NCBI GenBank assembly: GCA_016699855.1
Contig: CP064988.1
Span: 1,302,001-1,366,000 of the forward strand
DNA length: 64,000 bases
Source: Rhodospirillales bacterium
GTDB taxonomy: Bacteria > Pseudomonadota > Alphaproteobacteria > Reyranellales > Reyranellaceae
Direction: 5' to 3'
Shown: one piece after another, positions 35,164 to 43,804 of the stretch
How positions within the stretch are numbered: position 1 is the stretch's first letter
Layout of the letters: every line of letters begins with the position of its first letter
Made by a program: the position numbers and the translations under genes
The notes under the pieces: model-generated
What the model saw: the letters and a program-made list of their open reading frames with translations, nothing else
What the model was told of the DNA's origin: nothing
The model's database searches: none

Positions 35164-36291
35164 TCATTCGGCGGCCTCGCGCTTCGCCAGCCGGCGCTCC
35201 CGCTCCTTGCGCAGTGCGCGCACGAGTACGAGTTCGGCCTGGAAGTCGACGTAGTGAGGCAACTTGAGGTGCTGAACGAACCCCGAGGCCTCGACATTGT
35301 CGGAGTGGTAGAGGACGAACTCCGGATCCTGGGCCGGAGCCGCCGCGGCCTCACCGAGGTCAGTGGCACGCAGCGCTCGATCGACCAAGGACATCGCCAT
35401 CGCCTTACGCTCGCTGTAGCCGAAGGCGAGACCGTACCCGCGGGTGAATTGGGGCGGCTTCTGCTCGGAGCCCTTGAACTGGTTGATCATCTCGCATTCG
35501 GTGAGGACGACGTCCCCGATCGATATCGGGAAGCCGAGCTCGTCGGGCACGATCTCGACGTTGACGTCGCCGACGCGGATCTCACCGGCGAAGGGGTGAT
35601 TGTTGCCGTAGCCGCGCTGCGTCGAGTACCCAAGCGCGAGGAGGAAGCCTTCATCGCCGCGGGCGAGATTCTGCAGGCGGATGTCGCGGGCGGCCGGAAA
35701 CTCGAGAGGATCGCGGGTGAGGTCGCCGACCTCCTCGCCGTCATTGGCAGCGGGGAGGAATTCCTCGATGAGCCCTTCGCGGTTGAGGATGTCGACGACA
35801 CGGGGAACCGTCTCGGGCTCAACACCGGCGCCTGCGGACGTCGCCGTCAAATCGGTATCGGCCGTGGGCGGGCGGTCTTGCTCCGGCTGGCCGAGGGCGA
35901 AGTCGAGGAGCCGGTGCGTGTAGTCGAATGTCGGGCCCAGGATCTGGCCACCGGGCACGTCCTTAAACGTTGCGGACACGCGGCGATGGACGCGCATCGC
36001 CGCCGTGTCGAGAGCCTGCGTGAATCCGAACCGCGGGAGGGTCGTGCGGTAGGCACGCAGGAGGAAGATCGCCTCGACCAGGTCGCCCTGGGCCTGCTTG
36101 ATCGCCAGGGCAGCGAGCTCGCGGTCATAGACCGAGCCCTCCGTCATGACCCTGTCCACAGCGAAGCCCAGCTGGTCCGAGATCTGGGCCAGCGAGACCT
36201 CCGGGGTTTCGGGATTGCCGCGCCGCTTCTCGGCCAGGAGCCGGTGCGCGCTGAGGATGGCCTTCTCTCCGCCTTTGACTGCGACGTACAT
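35164..36291 (-). CDS. phnI: C-P lyase core subunit PhnI
   Basis: 375-residue PhnI, which with ATP forms the N-glycosidic exchange that links phosphonate to ribose triphosphate. It begins MYVAVKGGEKAI, typical of the family, and contains RGYGNNHPFAGEIR and SDNVEASGFVQHLKLPHYVDFQAEL. ATG 36291 lies two bases after the phnH stop; upstream open frame belongs to phnH. Confidence 0.96.
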   Translation of the reverse strand: MYVAVKGGEKAILSAHRLLAEKRRGNPETPEVSLAQISDQLGFAVDRVMTEGSVYDRELAALAIKQAQGDLVEAIFLLRAYRTTLPRFGFTQALDTAAMRVHRRVSATFKDVPGGQILGPTFDYTHRLLDFALGQPEQDRPPTADTDLTATSAGAGVEPETVPRVVDILNREGLIEEFLPAANDGEEVGDLTRDPLEFPAARDIRLQNLARGDEGFLLALGYSTQRGYGNNHPFAGEIRVGDVNVEIVPDELGFPISIGDVVLTECEMINQFKGSEQKPPQFTRGYGLAFGYSERKAMAMSLVDRALRATDLGEAAAAPAQDPEFVLYHSDNVEASGFVQHLKLPHYVDFQAELVLVRALRKERERRLAKREAAE

Positions 36292-36293
36292 GG

Positions 36294-36929
36294 TCAGAGC
36301 TCCACGATGACGGACCGCGGAAGCGCCATCAGGCGCTCCCTCGCGGTCAGGATCACATCGACGCCGCACGGATAGAGGCCCCGGTTGGCGGCGAACGCCG
36401 ACCAGAACCGCAGGTCGAGGCCCGCGACATTGATCGTGATCTTGTCGCGAATACCCGGTGCTGCGATCCGAAGCGGCAGGCCGGACGTGAGGTCAGGGAC
36501 TTGGATCAGGATGGTCGCCGAACGCTCGGGGAATTCCGGGTCGCCGGTCGCGAAGGTCACCAGCGGCGGCAGGTGGCCGGGCTCGGTGATCAGCGCGAAG
36601 TGGGCGTCCGCTGGACGGCGCGCCGCTCCGGCACCGGTATGAAACTTGAGATAGCGGAAGACCGCCGCGTGATCGCGGTCGCTGCCGAGCCAGAGGGACG
36701 TCTCGTGGTCGCAGAGCGCCATCAGAAAGCAGAGGGCCGCTGGATCGATGCCGTCGAAGGCCGGCAGGTTGCTGCCGGCGTCGACGATCGTGCCGGGCCG
36801 CGCCGAAGCGTCCATGATGCTGCGGAAAGCCGCCTGGCTGTCGAGGACAGGATCGGCGAAGCCGGGCGGCACGAGGTTGGCGGCATGCCCGTTCACGAGG
36901 GCGGCCGATCGTTCAGCGGTGACGGTCAT
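36294..36929 (-). CDS. phnH: C-P lyase core subunit PhnH
   Basis: 211-residue PhnH. It opens with GFADPVLDSQAAFRSIMDASARPG, a family hallmark, and ends in the RFWSAFAANRGLYPCGVDVIL block. Its ATG shares a base with the phnG stop (TGATG), so the two are coupled. Confidence 0.95.
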   Translation of the reverse strand: MTVTAERSAALVNGHAANLVPPGFADPVLDSQAAFRSIMDASARPGTIVDAGSNLPAFDGIDPAALCFLMALCDHETSLWLGSDRDHAAVFRYLKFHTGAGAARRPADAHFALITEPGHLPPLVTFATGDPEFPERSATILIQVPDLTSGLPLRIAAPGIRDKITINVAGLDLRFWSAFAANRGLYPCGVDVILTARERLMALPRSVIVEL

Positions 36930-37390
36930 CAGCTCATCCCCCGGACCATAGTGAAGAAGTTGACCTTCGTGTCGGCGCTGCGGCGGGCGACGGCCTGGCG
37001 GGCTTCCGCCTGGGCTGCCGCGAGCGGCCCGATGACATTGCTCTCGAGCTGGGCGCCGATCTTCTCATCCTGCAGCAGGGCGTCGAACACGGCCGCCAGC
37101 TCGGCATGGCGGAGGTCACGGCCCAGCACATAGCCGACACCCGAGGCGGAGCCCGGGAGCTGGACGGCACAGCGCGAGACGGTGGCCTCGCCGAGGTTGA
37201 ACTGGCCGCCGCTCCCGCCCGCGCGGCCGCGCAGGACGACCAGGCCGGCCTCCGGGCGACGGAGGAATTCGTAAGCGGGCTTCGTGGGAAGCGCACGCCA
37301 GGCGCTTTCCAGGTCTTCGGTCCTGGCCCGGGCCAGAATGCCTGTCCAGCGCTGGCGGGAAGCGACGGCGGCGGTAACGGGATCGGTCAT
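36929..37390 (-). CDS. phnG: C-P lyase core subunit PhnG
   Basis: 153-residue PhnG, first gene of the long operon. Typical segments are YEFLRRPEAGLVVLRGRAGG, FNLGEATVSRC and the C-terminal TKVNFFTMVRG. ATG 37390 is chosen because GGAGA lies five bases before it. The PhnF operator and promoter sit just upstream. Confidence 0.94.
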   Translation of the reverse strand: MTDPVTAAVASRQRWTGILARARTEDLESAWRALPTKPAYEFLRRPEAGLVVLRGRAGGSGGQFNLGEATVSRCAVQLPGSASGVGYVLGRDLRHAELAAVFDALLQDEKIGAQLESNVIGPLAAAQAEARQAVARRSADTKVNFFTMVRGMS

Positions 37391-37400
37391 CGACATCTCC

Positions 37401-37433
37401 ACAGACGTATAGACGTCTGTATGACTATGTCAA
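37401..37433 (-). promoter_or_regulatory. phn operon promoter with PhnF operator
   Basis: On the minus strand TTGACA (37428-37433), 16 bases, TATACG (37406-37411) make a good sigma-70 promoter. A perfect inverted repeat, ACAGACGT-4-ACGTCTGT (37401-37420), covers the -10 box, so a bound GntR-type PhnF dimer would block transcription. The core AGACGTATAGACGTCT (37403-37418) recurs before two other units. Confidence 0.8.
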
Positions 37434-37490
37434 ACCGTTTTGGAGGAGTAAAGAGGAAAGACTCGCAAATTTTGGTCGGAGTCGGACGAG

Positions 37491-38213
37491 ATGGAGATCG
37501 GTCGGGAACCTGGCGTTGCGGTGTGGCATCAGATCGAGCAGACCCTGTTCAAGGAGATTTCGACGGGCAAGCCAGGACCCGGTGAGCGTATCCCTAATGA
37601 AACGGAGATCGCAGAGCGCTTCGGCGTGAATCGGCACACGGTTCGCCGGGCCGTAGCGGCCCTGGTGAGCAAGGGGATTCTGAGGATTCAGCGGGGCCAC
37701 GGGACCTTCGTCGAGGAAGGCGTGATCGACTATGCGATCGGCAAGCGTACCCGCTTCAGCGCCAATATCCTCCGCCACCACAAAGAACCGGGCCACCGCA
37801 TCCTCCGGGGCCTGGAGGTCGCGGGCATGGCCGACGTCAACAAGGCCCTGAAGCTCGGAGCGAACAGTCGGCTGATCATGCTCGAGACGATCGGCGAGGC
37901 CGACGGCAGGCCAATCAGCGTCTCGACCAACTATCTTCCGGCGGCGCGCTTCCCCGGCTTCATCGAAGCCTACGAGTCCCTACAATCGATGACGAAAGTG
38001 CTGCGCAAGTTCGGGATCAACGACTACACGCGGCGGGTCACGAGGGTGACGACGCGTATGCCCTCGGCAGCCGATGCCGAGCATCTGAAGCAGCCGCAGA
38101 CACGGCCCATCCTCGTCGCCGAGAGCGTCGATGTAGACGGCCGAGACGTGCCGATCGTCTATCACGAGGTTCGCTTCTCCGGCGAACGGGTGCAGTTGGT
38201 CTTCGAACCTTGA
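37491..38213 (+). CDS. phnF: phosphonate metabolism regulator PhnF (GntR/HutC family)
   Basis: 240-residue GntR-family repressor with an N-terminal winged helix (ETEIAERFGVNRHTVRRAVAAL at 39-60) and a C-terminal UTRA ligand-binding domain. It is divergent from phnG, and the palindromic operator lies between them, so it probably represses the phn operon and itself until a phosphonate-derived ligand binds. Confidence 0.92.
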   Translation: MEIGREPGVAVWHQIEQTLFKEISTGKPGPGERIPNETEIAERFGVNRHTVRRAVAALVSKGILRIQRGHGTFVEEGVIDYAIGKRTRFSANILRHHKEPGHRILRGLEVAGMADVNKALKLGANSRLIMLETIGEADGRPISVSTNYLPAARFPGFIEAYESLQSMTKVLRKFGINDYTRRVTRVTTRMPSAADAEHLKQPQTRPILVAESVDVDGRDVPIVYHEVRFSGERVQLVFEP

Positions 38214-38247
38214 TGGCGGGTTGCCCGGCAGTTCCCTCAAAATGAGC

Positions 38248-38283
38248 TTGCCGCCTCTTATCGTATAGACGTATAGACGTTCT
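38248..38283 (+). promoter_or_regulatory. second PhnF operator, before ald
   Basis: AGACGTATAGACGT (38267-38280) is identical over 14 bases to the core of the phn operator. A possible promoter TTGCCG (38248-38253), 18 bases, TATAGA (38272-38277) overlaps it, 60-70 bases before the ald start. Confidence 0.7.
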
Positions 38284-38343
38284 CTTGAGGTCTGCGGGTG
38301 CGTTTTGCGCCGTTGCGGGCCACTGCAGGACAGGAGCGTCACA

Positions 38344-39468
38344 ATGCTGGTCGGTGTCCCCACGGAAATCAAAACGCACGAGTACCGGATTGCGCTGACA
38401 CCGGCAGGAGCTCGCGAATTGGTGCAGGCAGGCCACCAGGTCCTCGTCCAACAAGGCGCCGGCGCGGGCTCGGGCTTCACCGACCAGGAATACGTTGCTG
38501 CTGGCGCTCACCTGAAACCGACCGCGCGCACGATCTTCGACGCGGCCGACATGATCGTGAAGGTCAAGGAGCCGCTTGACGAAGAGTGCGCAATGCTCAG
38601 GCCCGGCCAAGTTCTCTTCACCTACCTGCATCTGGCGGCATCGGCGAAGCAGACAGCGCTCCTGATGCAGTCGGGCAGTGTCGCGATCGCCTATGAGACC
38701 ATCACGGATTCGGCGGGAGGCCTGCCGCTCCTGGCCCCTATGAGCGAGATTGCGGGCAAGCTCTCGATCCAGGCGGGTGCCGCTTTCCTGGAAAAGGCCC
38801 GTGGCGGAAGCGGCGTGCTTCTCGGTGGAATTGCGGGCGTGCCGCCGGGACGTGTCGTGATTATTGGCGCCGGCGTTTCCGGATCCAACGCCGCTCGCGT
38901 CGCGTTCGGCATGGGCGCAGAGGTGACCGTGCTCGACCGGTCGATCTCGAAGCTGCGGGGAATCGACGAAGCCTACGACGGACGCATCAAGACGCTCGTC
39001 GCCACACCAACCGGGATCGAGGGCGCGGTCCTTCACAGCGACATTGTCGTCGGTGCGGTGCTGGTCCCCGGAGCGCCGGCGCCGCGAGTGCTGTCCCGGC
39101 AAATTCTTCCGAAAATGCGCCCCGGCTCGGTCGTCGTCGACATCTCGATCGACCAGGGCGGATGTTTCGAGACCTCCCGCCCGACCACGCACGCAGACCC
39201 GGTGTATGTCGAGGACGGCATCATCCACTACTGCGTGACCAACATGCCGGGCGCCGTGGCGCGCTCCTCGACCATCGCACTCACGAACGCCACTCTGCCC
39301 TTCGTCCTGGCCATCGCGGATAAAGGCTGGCGGCAAGCACTGCTTTCGGACCTCAACCTCCTCGCCGGATTGAACGTGTGCGACGGCAAGCTCACCCATC
39401 CTGGGGTGGCGCATGGCCTCTCCCGGAGCACGGACTTCGTGAGCCCGGAACTCATGCTCGCGAGCTAG
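38344..39468 (+). CDS. ald: alanine dehydrogenase
   Basis: 374-residue NAD-dependent alanine dehydrogenase (reversible alanine to pyruvate plus ammonia). The N-terminal MLVGVPTEIKTHEYR, the NAD-binding GAGVSGSNAARVAFGMGAEV at about 177 and CVTNMPGAVARSST are diagnostic. ATG 38344 has GGAG about eight bases upstream. Placement in the PhnF regulon suggests use on an amino product such as alanine from aminophosphonate breakdown. Confidence 0.93.
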   Translation: MLVGVPTEIKTHEYRIALTPAGARELVQAGHQVLVQQGAGAGSGFTDQEYVAAGAHLKPTARTIFDAADMIVKVKEPLDEECAMLRPGQVLFTYLHLAASAKQTALLMQSGSVAIAYETITDSAGGLPLLAPMSEIAGKLSIQAGAAFLEKARGGSGVLLGGIAGVPPGRVVIIGAGVSGSNAARVAFGMGAEVTVLDRSISKLRGIDEAYDGRIKTLVATPTGIEGAVLHSDIVVGAVLVPGAPAPRVLSRQILPKMRPGSVVVDISIDQGGCFETSRPTTHADPVYVEDGIIHYCVTNMPGAVARSSTIALTNATLPFVLAIADKGWRQALLSDLNLLAGLNVCDGKLTHPGVAHGLSRSTDFVSPELMLAS

Positions 39469-39487
39469 CACGGCCCGGGAGCGCAGC

Positions 39488-41173
39488 ATGAGCCCGGCCT
39501 CGCCGATCGAGGGTGTCCTGGCACTTGCCGGCTGCATCGTCGTGCTGCTGTGGGGCATGCGCGCCGTCCGTGAGGGCATTCTCCGGGCCTGGGGAGCCGA
39601 CCTCCGCCGGGTTCTCGGACAGACCGGCGCCCGACACAGTACCGCGTTCGCGGTGGGCTTCCTGATCACGTTACTCGTGCAAAGCACGACCGCTACGTCG
39701 CTAATCGCCGCGGCGCTCGTTCGCCGTCGCATCCTGGTCCTTCCCGCTGCTCTGGCGATCGTTCTAGGGGCCGACGTCGCGGCAAGCGTGGTCGCCCAGC
39801 TCCTATCGTTGCGCTTGTCGGCTCTCTGGCCGGTCTTCTGCGTGCTGGGGTTCCTTGCCGCAAGCCGGGATCGCCAGCCCAAGGTGCGGGATGCTGGCCA
39901 GGCCCTGGTCGGCCTCGGCCTCATGCTGCTGTCGCTCCGGGTCATTGGCGAGATTTCGGTCCCGTTGCGCGCCTCGCCCTACCTGTCGTCGGTCCTGCTG
40001 TCGGTGTCGGATGAGCCGATCCTGCTCGTTCTGATCGGCGCGGTGCTTACCTGGGCCGCGCACTCGAGCTTGGCCACGATGCTCTTCATCGTCTCGTTCG
40101 CGGCAAACGGTACGCTGACGCCCGAGATCGCACTGCCCCTGGTTCTCGGAGTCAATCTTGGAGGTTCGTGGCCTGCCATCACGGCCACCTTCGGGGCAAG
40201 TGCAGAGGAGCGGCGCGTACCGCTCGGCAACCTCGTCTTCAAGCTTGCGGGCGTTGCGCTGGGATTGTCGCTGCTGCCGCCGATCAGCCGGCTCATGTCC
40301 GACGTAGCGCCGGATGTTGCCCATCAGGCGACGTTTCTCCACATCCTGTTCAATGTCGTGGTGTCAGCTGTCTTCGCACCGGCCCTCAATATAACGGCCA
40401 GGATCCTGTCCAAGCTCGTTCCGGATCCGCCCCCCGGGGACGAGGTCGGCAAGCCTCGCCATCTCCCCGCGGCCGGTAGAGCTGACTCCCTCGCGACCTC
40501 GCTCGCCGGAGCCTCCCGGGAGGCCCTGCGCATGTGCGACATCATCGAAGTCATGCTGAAGACGGCATTTGTTAACTTCGAGAACGGCAGCGAAGCGAGC
40601 GTGAAGGAGGTGCGGCGGCAGGACAAAGGGCTCGATGCGCTGCATGAGGCGGTGAAGCTCTACCTGGCGCAGTTGGCCTGGGAAGGCGCCGGCGAGGAGG
40701 AAAGCCGCCGATACGGCATCGTGATCGGCTTCGCGACCATGCTCGAGCACGTCGGCGACGTCGCGTCGCGCGGCCTCCTGCGTATCGCGCTGAAGAAGAT
40801 CCGGCGCCAGATCAGCTTCTCTGCTGCGGGATTTGCCGAACTTCAGGAACTGGAGGCTGAGGTCCTGCGCCAGCTCAGTCTCTCGACAACGCTCTTTCTC
40901 ACCGAAGACATTCGAACTGCCCGCGAGATGCTGGAGAACGAGGCCGCCTTCCGGGCCATCGAGCGCCGCACTGTCGACAATCACCTGCAACGGCTGAGCA
41001 ACCAGGTACCGGAAACACTAGACTCGAGCTCAATTCATCTCGACGTCCTGCGAGAGCTGCGCCACATCCACTCGCTGATTACGTCGACCGCTCATCCGAT
41101 CCTGGAGAAAGCAGGCGAGCTGTGCGGCACCAGGCTGAGGAAGCCGCCCTCGCCGCAAGGCCAGTTCACCTGA
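39488..41173 (+). CDS. Na/Pi cotransporter family protein with PhoU-like domain
   Basis: 561-residue membrane protein. The N-terminal 300 residues carry two Na/Pi-cotransporter repeats with the QSTTATS motif near 60 and a variant HSSLAT motif near 192, in place of the usual QSS. The C-terminal 200 residues are an alpha-helical PhoU-like domain. It starts 19 bases after ald. It may export phosphate released by C-P lyase, or import it; the direction cannot be read from sequence. Confidence 0.87.
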   Translation: MSPASPIEGVLALAGCIVVLLWGMRAVREGILRAWGADLRRVLGQTGARHSTAFAVGFLITLLVQSTTATSLIAAALVRRRILVLPAALAIVLGADVAASVVAQLLSLRLSALWPVFCVLGFLAASRDRQPKVRDAGQALVGLGLMLLSLRVIGEISVPLRASPYLSSVLLSVSDEPILLVLIGAVLTWAAHSSLATMLFIVSFAANGTLTPEIALPLVLGVNLGGSWPAITATFGASAEERRVPLGNLVFKLAGVALGLSLLPPISRLMSDVAPDVAHQATFLHILFNVVVSAVFAPALNITARILSKLVPDPPPGDEVGKPRHLPAAGRADSLATSLAGASREALRMCDIIEVMLKTAFVNFENGSEASVKEVRRQDKGLDALHEAVKLYLAQLAWEGAGEEESRRYGIVIGFATMLEHVGDVASRGLLRIALKKIRRQISFSAAGFAELQELEAEVLRQLSLSTTLFLTEDIRTAREMLENEAAFRAIERRTVDNHLQRLSNQVPETLDSSSIHLDVLRELRHIHSLITSTAHPILEKAGELCGTRLRKPPSPQGQFT

Positions 41174-41190
41174 CGGCCCATCTCGACTGC

Positions 41191-41221
41191 TTGACTTATT
41201 AATATATACGTATAGATGTCT
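41191..41221 (+). promoter_or_regulatory. third PhnF-type operator, before the Bug receptor gene
   Basis: ATACGTATAGATGTCT (41206-41221) matches 14 of 16 positions of the phn operator core and ends 26 bases before the start of the receptor gene. A TTGACT at 41191-41196 could be part of its promoter, though spacing to TATAGA is short. Confidence 0.6.
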
Positions 41222-41247
41222 ACTTCTTCCAACTGGGAGAAGAACGC

Positions 41248-42231
41248 ATGCGCCCGCCACGCCTAGTCCGTCGTCATCTGATCAAGGGATCGGCCGCCGC
41301 TTGGGCCGTACCGGGAGCCGCCTCAGGACAGGACTCGTGGCCACGACGTCCCATCAAGCTGGTCGTGCCGTTCTCGGCTGGAGGCACCACCGACTTCGTC
41401 GCGCGGATCTTCGCGCCCCCCATGTCGGGAAAGCTTGGGCAGCAGATCGTGGTGGAGAACAAGACCGGCGCCGGGGGTACGCTGGGTGCAGATGCGGTCG
41501 CGAAAGCCTCAAACGATGGCTACACGATGGGCATAGCAACGGTCTCGACCCATGCGATCGCACCCGCCCTGATGCGCCGCCCCCCTTACCAACCCGCGGT
41601 CGACTTCACCCCGATCGCGACGATCGCGACCACGGCCATGGCGATCTTCGCCAACCCAGCGGTCGGCACGACCCTGGCCGATCTGCAGACGAAGGCGAAG
41701 AAGGACCCTGGCGCCTACTACTTCGCTTCACCGGGCAGCGGGTCGCTCGGGCATCTTGCGGGGCTTTGGTTCAACGAACTGACGGGCTGCGACCTTACAC
41801 ACGTCCCTTATCGCGGCGGCAGCCCGGCGCTCCAGGACCTGATCGCCGGCCGTGTCCAAGTTCTCTTCGACAACATCCCGACGGCCCTGCCCCAGGTGGA
41901 ATCGGGATCGGTGCGGGCGCTGGCGGTGACATCACCAGCACGTTCGGCCTCCCTTCCCTCCATCCCGACGACGGCTGAGGCGGGCTTGCCGATGTTCGAG
42001 ATCCTTAGCTGGACGATGCTTGTCGGCGCTCCGAACCTGGGCCCCGAAATCGTCGAGGCAGCGAACGCTGCTGTGAATGCCGTCATCAGCAATCCGAACG
42101 TGAAAGAACGACTCGCCCAGTCCAGCGTCGACGTTAAAGGCGGGTCCGCCAAGGAGGCCGCGAACTTCCTTAAGTCGGAACTTGCTAAATGGGCACCCAT
42201 CGCGAAGGCGTCAAAAGTCATTCTGGATTAG
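41248..42231 (+). CDS. Bug-family tripartite tricarboxylate receptor (TctC-like)
   Basis: 327-residue periplasmic solute-binding protein of the Bug/TctC family. It has a signal peptide containing twin arginines (RRHLIKGSAAAWAVPGAASG), then WPRRPIKLVVPFSAGGTTDFVAR and the conserved PYRGGSPALQDLIAGRVQ. No TctA/TctB membrane genes are in the window, so it is an orphan receptor that may use a distant partner. The upstream PhnF-like site suggests it senses or imports an organic acid or phosphonate linked to this island. Confidence 0.9.
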   Translation: MRPPRLVRRHLIKGSAAAWAVPGAASGQDSWPRRPIKLVVPFSAGGTTDFVARIFAPPMSGKLGQQIVVENKTGAGGTLGADAVAKASNDGYTMGIATVSTHAIAPALMRRPPYQPAVDFTPIATIATTAMAIFANPAVGTTLADLQTKAKKDPGAYYFASPGSGSLGHLAGLWFNELTGCDLTHVPYRGGSPALQDLIAGRVQVLFDNIPTALPQVESGSVRALAVTSPARSASLPSIPTTAEAGLPMFEILSWTMLVGAPNLGPEIVEAANAAVNAVISNPNVKERLAQSSVDVKGGSAKEAANFLKSELAKWAPIAKASKVILD

Positions 42232-42641
42232 CGACCAAGTATGCAGGCTGGTGTTTAGCAATGGCGGCTCGCTGGGCGGCGACCCTGCTCACTTTTGCAG
42301 GGTCACAGAAAGACTATTCGCCTCGATATAGCGAGACATCTTCCTCAAGGAGGCCACCATGATGCAACTCATCACGAGCGACAGCCATGGCACCTGCGTT
42401 GACGAGCTAGGTGAGCCGAAGGCGATCGGCCGTTCGCTTGCGGTAGCTGGCCATCTCGATATCTCGGCTGGCAGTCTCGGTCGAATCCGTGCCGCGGGCC
42501 AACTCAAGGGCCCCCCCTTTGTGGTGCCTGGTGACCGCGTTGGCGGCCCAATCGCTCCGCTTTGCCTAACGCCGCCTGCCTCAGCCGTCGGTCAAAGACT
42601 CTGAGTTGACGCCCCGCCGAGGGCTGCTTCTGGAGCACATC
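42232..42641. other. intergenic stretch without a convincing gene
   Basis: 410 bases between the Bug receptor and LysR genes. A short plus-strand frame (42359-42604, 81 codons) has a strong AAGGAGG before it but no recognisable protein. A small inverted repeat CTCG-ATATAG-CGAG lies near 42331-42344. It may mark the join between cargo and transfer genes. Confidence 0.4.
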
Positions 42642-43550
42642 ATGGGGATCGAGCCCAGGTATCTGCGCACCGTCATCGCAGCAGCAGAGCACGGAAGTCT
42701 GCGGCGAGCGGCGGCAGCACTCGGCACTAAGCAATCGACACTCAGCCGCCATATCCGGCAACTGGAAAAGCAGCTGGGCGTGCAGCTGTTCGAGCGTTCG
42801 AGCGGCGGCGTGCGTGCCACAGTGACGGGTAGCGAGATCGTGCGAAGATCGCGACGTCTGCTGGAGCAGATGGATCGCATGGCATCGGTAGCTCAGTCCA
42901 CCGGTCGCGGCGAAGCTGGAGGCATCACGATCGGCACCTGCACGCCGCTTTCAGCCAACAGGTTCCGGGCGCTGCTGGCCGAATACCTCCGGGCATTCCC
43001 GGACGTCGAATTTCAAGTGGTGGAACATGCCCGTGCGAGACTGCTCGCCGGCCTAGCAATGGGGGACATCGATATCGTCGTCGTCGCCGGCGAAAGCAAG
43101 GCGCACGACGGTCCCTCGATGTTTCTATGGTCCGAACGGATCTTCGTAGCGCTTCCTGCAGGTCATCGTCTGACAGGCAACGAGACGATCTATTGGCCCG
43201 ACCTCAAGGGAGAGGCATTCCTGCTCAGTCGGCGAGACCCAGGATTAGACCTGCACGGCGTCATAGTGCAGAAGCTTGCAGCGCCCGGAGAAGCGGTGGA
43301 CGTCACATGCTGGAGTGTTGCTCATGATAGCATCCTCGCTATGCTGGAGGTACTGCAGAAAGTCAGCATCCAGTGCGAGTCCTGGACTGGCTTTGCCTGT
43401 CCCGGGGTGATCTTTCGCGCGGTGCGCGACGCCGCAGGGCCGAGCTATATCGCCTTTACCGCATGCTGGGAGCATGAAAACAGCAATCCCGCCCTCGCGC
43501 GCTTCCTCGAAATGCTACGCAAGGATCACCCTCAGACCGTAGGCAACTAA
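42642..43550 (+). CDS. LysR-family transcriptional regulator
   Basis: 302-residue LysR-type regulator with an N-terminal winged helix (AAEHGSLRRAAAALGTKQSTLSRHIRQLE near 11-39) and a periplasmic-binding-like effector domain. ATG 42642 with GGAG eight bases upstream is preferred over an in-frame TTG at 42606. It is convergent with DUF2274/trbI, a position where LysR genes are often seen at the end of IncP-type ICE transfer clusters. Confidence 0.88.
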   Translation: MGIEPRYLRTVIAAAEHGSLRRAAAALGTKQSTLSRHIRQLEKQLGVQLFERSSGGVRATVTGSEIVRRSRRLLEQMDRMASVAQSTGRGEAGGITIGTCTPLSANRFRALLAEYLRAFPDVEFQVVEHARARLLAGLAMGDIDIVVVAGESKAHDGPSMFLWSERIFVALPAGHRLTGNETIYWPDLKGEAFLLSRRDPGLDLHGVIVQKLAAPGEAVDVTCWSVAHDSILAMLEVLQKVSIQCESWTGFACPGVIFRAVRDAAGPSYIAFTACWEHENSNPALARFLEMLRKDHPQTVGN

Positions 43551-43795
43551 CATTCCGATCGCTCGGGCGGTGCAATGCTGTTGCGCGCTCTGCGAATCGT
43601 GGCAAAAGCCCGGTCGGTCGCCATGAAGCGCGCCAGCATCGGGACCACGAGCCTGGCGGGATCGACCGACTGGCCGGTCTCACGTCCGAGCGCCTCGGCA
43701 TAGGCGACAAGGTCACGATGAACAGGTGCCGGGACTTCAATCGCGAGCTTGACCGGCTTGTCGTCGGGGATCGCGCTGAGCTTCAGCTTGGCCAT
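43547..43795 (-). CDS. DUF2274 protein
   Basis: 82-residue DUF2274 protein (MAKLKLSAIPDDKPVKLAIEVPAPVHRDLVAYAEALGRETGQ region). It is regularly the gene after trbI in this transfer family; its function is unknown. The gene overlaps the convergent LysR stop by four bases. Confidence 0.85.
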   Translation of the reverse strand: MAKLKLSAIPDDKPVKLAIEVPAPVHRDLVAYAEALGRETGQSVDPARLVVPMLARFMATDRAFATIRRARNSIAPPERSEC

Positions 43796-43804
43796 GAGTT
43801 GCCT

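Noticed and set aside
38038..39945. Open minus-strand frame of 635 codons
   Set aside because: It overlaps phnF, ald and the Na/Pi gene, all of which have strong family motifs and ribosome-binding sites.
42359..42604. 81-codon plus-strand frame with a strong AAGGAGG
   Set aside because: The protein has no recognisable features and an atypical composition; kept only as a note on the intergenic stretch.
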